64,000 bases of DNA, from contig NC_081542.1 in NCBI RefSeq assembly GCF_901000735.1, positions 28,225,093-28,289,092 on the forward strand, written 5' to 3'. The position numbers were made by a program, and so were the translations under genes. The stretch is from Corylus avellana. Taxonomy: Eukaryota > Streptophyta > Magnoliopsida > Fagales > Betulaceae. This document shows positions 54,181 to 63,103 of the stretch, one piece after another; the first letter of the stretch is position 1, and each line of letters opens with the position of its first letter. A model generated the notes under the pieces. The model searched no databases. It saw only the letters and a program-made list of their open reading frames with translations, and was not told where the DNA came from.

Positions 54181-55601
54181 TGATAGCTTTCAATTGTTGG
54201 TGACCTCTCGGATTGGGTATTGTTTGGGCTGGGAATTCACCCTTCTTTCCTTCACTCAGCTCTTTAGCCATTTGCCCCATTTGTGCTTCTAGTCTTTGAA
54301 TGGCTTGGCCGGTTCTTTGAATAGCTTGATCCGTCCTTCCATTGCTCAGTCATAAATTCCTGTTGCGTAGTCACCAGCTTGAGTACCATACTCTCCAAGT
54401 CATTCTTCTTTGACTCTTGAACTGGTTGGACTGCTTGTTGGGAGTTCCTCTGCTGCCCTTGAGGGTTCAGAGCATTCTGATTGTTACTCCATGAGAAGTT
54501 GGGGTGGTTTCGCTATCCTGGATTGTAGGTGTTGGAGTATGGATTGTTCTTGGGAGGATAACTATTCTATCCCACATAGTTTGCTTGCTCCTGATCTACA
54601 AATGAATACAAAGGACAAGTCTCAGTAGTGTGATTAGAATGAGAACATATGGCACATACCTGGAGTTGGCCAGCTTGCTGAATGAGAGAGATGTTTTGAG
54701 TAGTCATGGAGTTTACAAGCATATTTAATGTCTTCTGCATGACAACCATCTGATTTTGTACTCCGCTATTTGTGTTTACTTCATACATGCCTTTGCTCTT
54801 TACTCCTTGCCTCCCTCTGGATGAGAATTGTTGGGAGTGCTCACTCAATGTCTCGAAGAGCTTTATGGCTTCCTCACTGCTCTTTTCCACCAGCACACCT
54901 CCACAAGTTGAATCAACAATACCCTTGTTAATGTCATTTAAACCTTCATAAAAAGCTTGTACCTAATCTTCTTGAGATAGGTTGTGATGTTGATACTTGA
55001 GAAGCAGCTCATTGAAGTGTCCCCACGCTTCGAAGGAAAGGTCTGCATTTCTCTGTGGAAAGGATTGAATCTCCTTTCTAAGCTGCCTTGTCTTTTGAGC
55101 TGGGAAAAACTTCTTTAGGAACTTACTGGACAACTCTTTCCAAGTATGAATAGAGTATGCAAGCAAGGAATTATACCACAACTTAGCATTATCTTTCAAG
55201 GAAAAAGGAAAGAGGACTAACTTGATTCCATCTAGAGTTAGGCCCTAGATGTGTTGAAGCTTGCAGAGATCAAAGAATTCCCTAAGGTGTAAGTGTGGAT
55301 CCTCAGTAGCTATGCCTTTGAAGTGAGTCAAAATATTGAGTATTTGCGGGGATATATAGTAATTGCCTTCCACCTTTGGTTGATAGGATATGCATGATGG
55401 CTGGTTGAGGTTTTGCGGGATGAAAGATTGTTTCATGGGTCTTCGCACTGGTGGCGGGTTCTCTAGCAGATCTTCCATTGTTTACTCAACTTCTTCTTCT
55501 TCTTTTGTGTTGGAGTTGTCTCTAGGCCTTCGTTGAATGGTCCGTTCAATTTCTGGATCGAGTGGAAGGATGGTTGAGGCCTGAGAACGACGACCTTGCA
55601 T
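54181..55601 (-). pseudogene. ATH-2 gag
   Basis: Starts at ATG 55601-55599 (MQGRRSQASTILPLDPEIER) and runs in one main frame to the ATH-3 insertion. It has stops at the end of EEEEVE (about 55480), after KLQHI (about 55245) and after NLSQED (about 54960). The Retrotrans_gag capsid region reads DNAKLWYNSLLAYSIHTWKE and FLKKFFPAQKTRQLRKEI. The knuckle-like CAICSHSNHTTETCPLY (C-x2-C-x4-H-x4-C) lies near 54640, followed by an NNPYSNTYNPG-type tail. Gag assembles the particle. With ATH-3 removed the frame runs on toward protease, as in a gag-pol polyprotein. Confidence 0.85.
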
Positions 55602-55659
55602 AAGAAGATTTGACTCTACAGTTACAGCAGCTTCAGTACTGCTGTTCGGATACCCTTTG

Positions 55660-55740
55660 GAACTGCGCTCGATTGCAGGGTTAGTGCGCTCGATTGCACT
55701 ACGCTCGATCGTACTCGGTCTACACTCGATCGTAGTAGCA
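55660..55740. repeat. Word cluster in ATH-2 leader
   Basis: GCGCTCGATTGCAGG, GTGCGCTCGATTGCAC, CGCTCGATCGTAC and CACTCGATCGTAG. Many CG steps have decayed to TG or CA. Confidence 0.75.
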
Positions 55741-55904
55741 GAGTATGGGATGCCGCAGAACTGAAACAGAACAGAAAATAGAGAAAAAAAAAAAAGATTT
55801 TGACTTTTTTTTTGTTGTTGATAAAAACAGAAACAACAGAATTAAAATTAAAAATTAAAATAACAAAACTAAAGGAAAATAATTCTAAACAAAATTTGAC
55901 GCAA

Positions 55905-55922
55905 TCCCCGGCAACGGTGCCA
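55905..55922 (-). other. ATH-2 primer-binding site (tRNA-Asp type, 1 change)
   Basis: Minus strand TGGCACCGTTGCCGGGGA, one mismatch to the ATH-4 site; 6 nt from the LTR end. Confidence 0.8.
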
Positions 55923-55928
55923 TAAACT

Positions 55929-57275
55929 TGTTGAGCCAAATACTACCTAAATTAATAGATAATAATTGGTACGTTTAACTCGCAAGTGCACAAGATCAAT
56001 ATAGTAGTATATGGTTCAAGTACGAGATCATTCCCATAAGGATTGCCGTAAATTATGCTTAAAATAAATTCCATAATTAAACAAAACAAAGATTGATTTT
56101 TTGAGTTAATAAAGATAAAGTTAGGGCTTTGATATCCACCACTAATCATGCTCAAATAATATAACAATATGCCAATGCTTTAATCATATTATGAATACCT
56201 AATGTTTGCCAACCTAAGGGCATAGGTGTATACTCCTGAAGCTATAGATTTCCCTAAGCAATGAATTAGGCATGGGTGTATACTCTAACTCTTTTCTTTC
56301 TTAAAGGATTTCGCATGGGTGTATACTAAGTTGTTCTTTAAGAAAACACAAATCTACGGAAATCGACAAACACATGAAACCTAGGGCATGGGTGTGTACT
56401 CCCGGTTTTTCATGTTGACTAACCCAAGAACCGGTGAGGAATTCTTTTGTCACTATTTAGCCCAGGACTCGATCATCCAAATTGACTTAAAATGACTAAG
56501 GCATACCACATACATATATTGATCAGGCACACACATATGAGGAATTCAATAAAACATGAATTAATCAAGTTAAGCATCACAATATGATTATCGCAAAGGC
56601 GCCAATATTGAAATATTAAATAAACATAATTAGGGCTTAAATCTAGCCCTACTAAAGAGTTTAGTTACACATGAGTTTGATGTTAAACATCTTCATAAAA
56701 TAAATTAGAAAGGAAAATAAGAAACCCGAAAACTTGAGCTTGAAGAGCCTCCAATTCTTCTCCTTGAAATTGTGTATCTATTATATAGGATTAAGGGTCT
56801 ATTTATAGGCCTTAGGAACAATCAAGAAGCCCTTAAATCGTAGGTTTTACGTCCTAGTTCACCTAGGGTTTTGAAAACCCTAGTTGGGGTTTAAAAGGGC
56901 ACTTTTCGGAATAGTGCAGCTACTGCCTTGCTCTTCACGCATAGGTGTGCTCGATCGTGGCCCTTGTGCGCTCGATCGCAAGTCTGCGATCGAGCCTTCT
57001 ACTTGTGTGCACGAGCGCAAGCCTACGCTTGTCTGAACATCCTCTGGTAGTGCGCTCGAGTGCAGGTCCACTACGATCGATCGCACTATCAGAACCTCTA
57101 GCTTTCCCAAATTCGCTCTTTAAGCCCGATACTTCCAGAAATGCTTTATTTTCTTCCAAAAGCCTACAAAAACACAAAAAACACATAAAAGAAATAAAAT
57201 AGCACAAACTATCAAAACCAAGGAATTAACAAATATAACTTAAGGGCTAAAATATGAATATTTTGCCACATAACA
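55929..57275 (-). repeat. ATH-2 5' LTR
   Basis: 1,347 bp, plus-strand TGTTGAGCCAAATACTACC...TTTTGCCACATAACA. Modules 56219-56400 are TATACT type except the fourth (GTGTACT). Word cluster 56940-57085; TATTTATAGG at about 56799. It matches the 3' LTR of ATH-2 in subfamily-specific variants. Confidence 0.9.
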
Positions 57276-57280
57276 CTCGA
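57276..57280. repeat. Right TSD of ATH-2 (CTCGA)
   Basis: Partner of 35100-35104. It is followed by GCGCACTCGT, the right half of the palindrome in ATH-1. Confidence 0.9.
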
Positions 57281-57490
57281 GCGCACTCGTGTAGGGGAGT
57301 GTAGTCGCATAGGGGTGTCCGTGCGCACAAGGGAGCTAGTGTACTTGAGCGCATAGCAAGGTGCGCTCAAGTGTACTTGTGCAGGGACTGCTAGGCAGCT
57401 GCTGGGCAGCTGCGCTAAAGCCTACCAGGGTTGAGCTCGAGCACATGCCTACTTCTAGGATTGAGAGCACTGTAGGTGCGCTCGAGCCCA
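57281..57490. repeat. Internal word cluster of ATH-1 (right part)
   Basis: GCGCACTCGTG, GTGCGCACAAGG, TGCGCTCAAGTGTAC, GCGCTCGAGCCC and similar words, CTCGAG type rather than CGATCG type, between integrase and ORF3. The left part of the same cluster is at 35091-35104. Confidence 0.7.
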
Positions 57491-58512
57491 AGGGTGTCAG
57501 TGACTAATTTGAAGAATAGATGGGATCCGTCAAATCAATGGATGCCACGTCCTTACCTAGCTCAAGGCATTGGATGCAGGGCTTCAATCTTTGACTATTG
57601 ACCTTGAATAGAGTGCCATCATTTGGGTCCTATAATTTCGACGACACCATGTGGAGACACTGACGTGACTATGAAAGGGCCATCCCATCTTGAGCTGAGC
57701 TTCTCAAGAAAGAGCCAGAGTTTGGAATTGAAAAGCCATACCTTCTGTTCCGGTACAAAGGACTAGGGCAGAATATGTCGATCATGAAACGCCTCTGTCT
57801 TTTCCCTATAAATGTGGGCACTGTCGTATGCATCATTGCGCAGCTCCTCTAATTCTGTCAACTGAAGTTTCCGGTTGGAGTTGGCTTCTTGCATGTCGAA
57901 GTTGAAATGCTTGATTGCCCCTAGAGCCCTGTGCTCTAGTTCCATAGGAAGGTGACACGCTTTGCCATAAACAAGCCGGTATGGTGACATTCCAATCGGT
58001 ATCTTGTAAGCTGTGCGGTAGGCCCATAATGCATCAGTGAGGCACAAGGACTAATCCTTGCGGTCTGGCCTAACTCTCTTCTCTAGAATGTGCTTGATCT
58101 CCCTGTTGGGAACTTCCACTTGGCCACTGGTTTGAGGGTGGTAGGGAGTGGCTGCTATGTGTGTGATAGAGTATTTGAGGAGCAGGGTTTTGAGAAACCG
58201 GTTGCAAAAGTGCTCACCTCCATCATTGATGATGACCTGAGGTGTACCGAATCTGCTAAAAGTGTTGGCCTGTATGAATTTGACCAAAACCTTGTGATCA
58301 TTGGTCTTGGTGGCCACAACTTCTACCCATTTGGAGACATAATCCACCCTTACAAGAATATACTCATACCCAGAAGATGTTGGGAAGGTTCCCATGAAGT
58401 CAATACCCCAGACATCAAAGATTTCAACAATTATGATGGGGTTCCGCGGCATCATGTCCTTCTGAGACATAGCTCCAAGGCTTTGGTACCTCTCACAAGC
58501 CTGACAAAACTC
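57490..58512 (-). pseudogene. ATH-1 integrase
   Basis: Minus-strand frames 58470-58051 and 58047-57763 form one integrase interrupted by a single in-frame TAG in the RKD-stop-SL context (normally Trp). Upstream of the ATG-started frame the HHCC finger end is readable (CQACERYQ). The catalytic core shows DVWGIDFMG (first Asp), [12 protein letters not shown] (second Asp) and NREIKHILE (Glu). [20 protein letters not shown] and [19 protein letters not shown] follow, and a GPF motif (SRWDGPFIV) is seen after a frame change near 57680. Integrase would insert the cDNA. The N-terminal finger is cut at 58512 by the CACTA/S4 block. Confidence 0.85.
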
Positions 58513-58514
58513 AT

Positions 58515-58535
58515 ATATATATAATCAGATATGTA

Positions 58536-58586
<51 letters not shown>

Positions 58587-59967
58587 TTTATAATATAAAT
58601 ATATTTATAATCAGATATATATCTGATTATAAATATATTTATATTTATAAATATAAACTAATATAAATATACATATATTTTATTTATATTAGTTTTCTGA
58701 TGTGCCACGTGTCACATGTTAGGAATTTTTGACGTGCGACACGTGGCACGTCAGGAAATTATCTCGAGCTCCTCCCCGCGTCCCATCTCCCCGCTAGAAC
58801 ACTATATATATATATATATATATCAGATTTTTTTTTTTTAGAGTAGTTTTTTGACGTGCCAAGTGTCGCACATCTGAAATTCCTGACGTGCGACACCTGG
58901 TACGTCAGAAATCCCCTCGATACCCGATATTAACATATCATAAAAAAATAGGCGGGATTTTAAAATTTTTCCCTCTTCTTTTTCCCTTCAACATTTTCAC
59001 TCTTCTTATTCTTTCCCTCTTCATTTATTTTCCCCACACTCACTCTTTCCTCTCTCAATCTCCCTTCTGCACACTGCACGGCAGCTCCCTCTAGATCTAG
59101 AGGGAAAAAATGAAAGCAGAAGAAGAAGAAGAAGAAGAAGAAGAAGAAGAAGAAAAAGAAAAGGAGAAGAGAAGAAGAAAAAGAAAAAGAAAAAGAGAAG
59201 ATCGAGAAGCTGGGTACGTTAAAAAGAAAAAAAAAACGAAGAAGAAGAAGAAGAAGATAAGATAAGAAGATTTTTGGGTTTTTGAAGATTTGTTGGGTTT
59301 GACATTTGGATTGGGTTTTAGGTTTGAGTTTTTGAAAATGGAGATAGAAAAGAAGAGAGAGAGAGAAAGAGAAAAGAAGAGAGGTGCAGAGAAATTCCTA
59401 AAATGAAAAACCCAAATATCTGGGTTTTTGAAATCTTCTTCTATGCACCATCGTGGTGCAGAGAAACCAAAATCTTTCAAAAACCCAAATATTTGGGTTT
59501 TTGAAATCTTCTTCTCTACACCATTAATGTTGCAGAGAAGAAGATTTTTGATTTTCGTTTCTCTGCACCACGAGTGGTGCAGAGAAATTGCTAAAAAAAA
59601 AAAAATTTAAATTAATAAATTTTTTAATGGAGAAAAAAAAAATTCTAGAAAAAGTTTTAAAAAAATTCCACATTTTCTGACTACCATGTCAGAAATTTCT
59701 GACGAGGGAGTTTTGTCACGTCAGAAAATGTTCTGATGTGGTAGAGATGCCACGTCAGAAAATTATTCTGACGTGTGATACACTAAAACGTCAGAATTTT
59801 CTGACGTTTTGCCCACTGACGCGTCAGGAAAAATCTTTTCCTGTCACCTATGCTTCTAACAATTTACACGCGTCAGAAACGACACGTCAAAAAAATTTCC
59901 TGACGCGTCGGACACCCTAAAACGTCAAAAATCTCCAGTAAAAAAAAAATTGTTTTTTTTTGTAGTG
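58515..59967. mobile_element. CACTA-type element fragment, right terminus present
   Basis: The right end reads TTTTTTTGTAGTG, the reverse of the CACTACAAAAA terminus. The last 300 nt contain more than ten TGACG/CGTCA words (TGACGCGTCAGG, CACGTCAGAAAA), and two more groups lie at 58695-58760 and 58850-58915, as expected of subterminal repeats bound by CACTA transposase. In between are (TA)n (58541-58580), (GAA)n (59107-59270) and a direct repeat containing AACCCAAATAT (59408, 59482). No left CACTA terminus was found, so the element is truncated or its boundary is hidden in the (TA)n. No transposase. Confidence 0.6.
58592..58645. repeat. Perfect 54-bp AT-rich palindrome
   Basis: Centre between 58618 and 58619; the innermost part is TCAGATAT/ATATCTGA, with 27-nt arms that match without error. 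It adjoins a (TA)n tract. Cruciform-prone. Confidence 0.9.
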
Positions 59968-61311
59968 TAACTTATATTTGTTAATACTTTATTTTTGGTT
60001 AATTTCTGCCATTTTAGTTCTTTTATGTGCTTTCTTCGTTTTCGTAGGCTTTTGGAAAAAAATGAAGCAATTTTGGAAGTTTCGGGCTTAAAGAGCTATT
60101 TTGGGAAAAGCTAGAGGCTCTGGTAGTGCGATCGATCGCAATGGAGCTGCGATTGAGCGCACTACAGGCAAGGCCCAAGACAAGCGCAAGGCGTGCGCTC
60201 GTGTGCACAAGAAGAAGCCTCGATCGCACCTGTGATTGAGCACCCAACATAGATGATCGTTCGCAGTCCTGCGATCGATCACACATGGGATGCGATCGAG
60301 CGCACCCGTGCGTGAGGAGCAAGCCAGTCGCAGCCCTTTTATGGAAAGTGTTGATTTTAGGGTTTTGAAGCTTTTTATGAACTAGGGCTCAAACCCTACG
60401 TTTTTTAGAGTTTCTAGAGTATTCCTAAGACCTATAAATAGACCCTTAAACCTTTAGAATAGACACACAATTTCCAAGGAGAAGAATTGGAGCTCTTCAA
60501 GTTCAAGTTTCGGGTTTATTCTTTTCCTCTCTATTTTATTTTATGAAGATGTTTAACATCAAACTCATGTGTAACTAATTTATTTAGTAGGGCTAGATTG
60601 AAGCCCTAATTATGTTTATTTAATTTTTCAATATTGGCGCCTTTGTGATATCATGTTGTGATATTTAACTTGATTAATTCCTGTTTTCATGAATTCCTCA
60701 TACGTGTTTGCCTGATCAACATATGCATATAGTATGGACTAGTTAATTAAATCAATTTGGATGATTGAGTCCTGGGTTTAATAAGAGTAACAAAAGAAAT
60801 CCACACCGGGTTCTTGGGTTAATCAACATGGAAAACCGGGAGTATACACCCATGCCCTAGGTTCCATGTGTTTGTTGATTTCCATAGAATCATGCTTTCT
60901 TAAAGAACAACTTAGTATACAACCATGCTAAATCCTTTAAGAAAGAAAAGAGTTAGAGTATACACCCATGCCTAACTCGTTGCTTAGAAAAATCTATAGC
61001 TTAAGGAGTATACACCCATGCCCTTAGGTTGACAAACATTAGGTATGCATAACATGATCAAAGCATTGGCATATTGTTATATTATATAAGCATGATTAGT
61101 GGTGGATATCAAAGCCCTACCTTTTTATTATTATTAACTCAAAATCAATCTTTGTTTTGTTTTACTTGCGGAATTTATTTTAGGCAAAATTTAGCAATCC
61201 TCGTGGGAATGATCTCGTACTTGCACCATATACTACTATATTGATCTTGTGCACTTGCAGGTAAAACGTACAATTATTTACCTATTAATTTAGGTAGATA
61301 TTTGCACAACA
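59968..61311 (+). mobile_element. LTR S4, first about 34 nt missing at the CACTA end
   Basis: Begins TAACTTATATTTGTTAATAC, which aligns about 35 nt into the standard LTR, and ends TATTTGCACAACA at 61311. Cluster at 60123-60310, including arms 60123-60140 and 60148-60165 that pair at 16 of 18 positions. CCTATAAATAGACCC lies near 60431. Modules at 60839-61022 are TATAC type. The right flank is ATH-1 RT sequence; no left TSD can be read because of the CACTA junction. Confidence 0.85.
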
Positions 61312-61687
61312 AATACAGACGCGCCATCCTGTGGTTGTGCACTGTGGAACCAATTCACCAGCGGAATTTTCTACTACTATGATTTCGGACTTCTTTGGAA
61401 CCACTTGAGTGGGGCTCACCCACTTGCTGTCTGAGATGGGGTAGATGATGCCTACATCGAGTAACTTGATCACCTTGTTCACCACTACCTCTTTCATATT
61501 GGGATTCAGCCGGTGTTGTGCCTCACAGGAGGATTGAGCGCCTTCTTCTAAATGGATCCGACGCATACAAATAGAGGGATCGATCAATCCCTTTCAAATC
61601 TACTATAGCCCACCCAATAGCTTCTTTATTCTCTTTCAATACTTCTAGCAAACTTTCCTCTTGGTCCTTTTGTAGATATGAAGCAAT
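61312..61687 (-). pseudogene. ATH-1 reverse transcriptase, N-terminal part
   Basis: Minus strand from 61587: NPNMKEVVVNKVIKLLDVGI, YPISDSKWVSPTQVVPKK and TGWRVCI, then cut by S4. It is the same RT region as ATH-3 (46270-46030). The remainder of RT, RNase H and the integrase finger, about 1.5-2 kb, is absent between here and 58512, so the S4/CACTA block is accompanied by a deletion. Confidence 0.75.
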
Positions 61688-62690
61688 GTTGTGCTAAATA
61701 CCACCTAAATTAATAAGCGAATATTTGGTACGTTTTAGTCACAAGTGCAAAAGATCAAAACGATAGTATAGTAGGCAAATATGAGATCATTCCCATTAGG
61801 ATTGGTGATTTTGATTAGAATTGATTTTCCAAATTAAATATCTTTGAATTGTCATGAATTGAGAGATTAAAGAGAAAATAAGAATAACGAAAGGGTTAGG
61901 GTTTTGACATCCACCACAAATCAGACTAATTAAGATTACAATATGCCAATATTCCAATCATACCGGTATTTTTAATGCTTGCCAACCTAAGGGCATGGTA
62001 TCTACTCCTTAAGCTATAGATCTCCCTAAGTAACGAATTATGCATGGTATTTATTCTAATTCTTTTCTTTCTCAAAAGATTTAGCATGGTATCTACTAAG
62101 TTGTTCTTTAAGAAAGTATAAGTCTATGAAAATCGACAAACATATGAAGCCTAGGGCATGGTATCTACTCCTGGTTCTCCATGTTGATTACCCCAAGAAC
62201 CCGTAACGAGATTCTTTTGTCACTTTATTAAGCCCAGGACTCGGTCATCCAAATTGATTTAAATAACACATGCATATGATGATCAAGCACATTCATATGA
62301 GGAATTCAGTCAACCAGAAAATAATCAATTTAAAAATACCAAAATATGATTGTCACAAAGGTGCCAATATTGAAATCCTAAAAGGACATGATTAGGGGTT
62401 CAATCTAGCCCCTAGCAAAAGGTTTAGCTACACATACTTTGGATGCTAATTGTCCTAACAATAAAAGAAAAAGGAAAAGGAAAAACCTGAAACCGCTTCT
62501 TGAAGTAGCATCCAATTCTTCTCTCCAAGATTTTGTATTTTTTCTGAAGGCTTAGAGGTCTATTTATAGGGCTTAGGAAAACCCTAGACGCTCTAGAAAA
62601 CCTAGGAAAACCATAGGTTTATCTCCTAGTACAATTAGGATTTGGAAAACCTAATTTAAGGCAGAAAAGGAGTCTTTCTTCATCTGGGCT
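61688..62690 (-). repeat. ATH-5 3' LTR, U3 start missing
   Basis: Plus-strand TGTTGTGCTAAATACC, modules 61991-62170 of a third type (CATGGTATCTACT), TTTATAGG near 62564, then up to the word cluster at about 62690. Instead of the remaining U3 and the TTAACA end, the sequence after the cluster is internal DNA of the kind found between integrase and ORF3. Confidence 0.75.
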
Positions 62691-63103
62691 GTGCGAGTGT
62701 GCTTGATCGCACTGTGAGGTGCGCTCAATCGCACTCATGCAGAGGTGTGCGTACATTCGAGCGCACACAAGGTACGCTCGTTCGCAAAACTAGATTGTCC
62801 AAAAAAATTTATCTGTGTGCACTCGTTCGCAGAAACAGAATGCAATTTTTATTTATTTATTTATTTATTTTCAAAACGACAAAAACAAAGAACAACAAAT
62901 CTAAAATTAACAAAATAAAACTAAAACACTAGATGATACTCCAACCAAATACTAGTAAAGTGCAACACATTGCTGTAAAAAATATAATCAAAGAATGAAT
63001 TGGAACAACAATGGTAAGGATAAAACCTGGTTGGAGATCATGGACTCTAGCCTGATGGAGGACTCGAGTGCATAGTGCCTGTGCTCGATCCTATGGAGCT
63101 GAC
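62690..63103 (-). mobile_element. ATH-5 internal region with word cluster
   Basis: Cluster GTGTGCTTGATCGCAC, GTGCGCTCAATCGCAC, GTACGCTCGTTCGC, GTGCACTCGTTCGC (62695-62835), then (ATTT)n at 62850-62870. It aligns with ATH-2 40890-41110 rather than with LTR sequence. Short further words near 63065-63090. No coding. Confidence 0.65.

Larger units (their letters stand above)
35105..57275 (-). mobile_element. ATH-2: Athila-like Ty3/gypsy element, complete ends, nested insertions inside
   Basis: Order on the minus strand: 5' LTR (57275-55929), primer-binding site (55922-55905), gag (55601-54181), [ATH-3 inserted 54175-42676], protease fused to integrase C-terminus (42670-41300), word cluster (41030-40890), ORF3 (40522-39340), 3' non-coding DNA, polypurine tract (37911-37899), 3' LTR (37898-35105, itself split by S2). 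TSD is CTCGA. The LTRs share the TTTAACTCGCAA variant and GTATACTCC modules but differ at roughly 15 positions in the first 200 nt by eye, so the insertion is old. RT, RNase H and the integrase core are deleted, so the element is non-autonomous. Confidence 0.9.

Noticed and set aside
58090..58524. 144-codon plus-strand ORF
   Set aside because: It is the antisense shadow of the ATH-1 integrase, whose catalytic motifs are on the minus strand.
59097..59480. 127-codon minus-strand ORF
   Set aside because: It is a translated (GAA)n/(TTC)n microsatellite giving Ser/Phe runs, inside a CACTA fragment.
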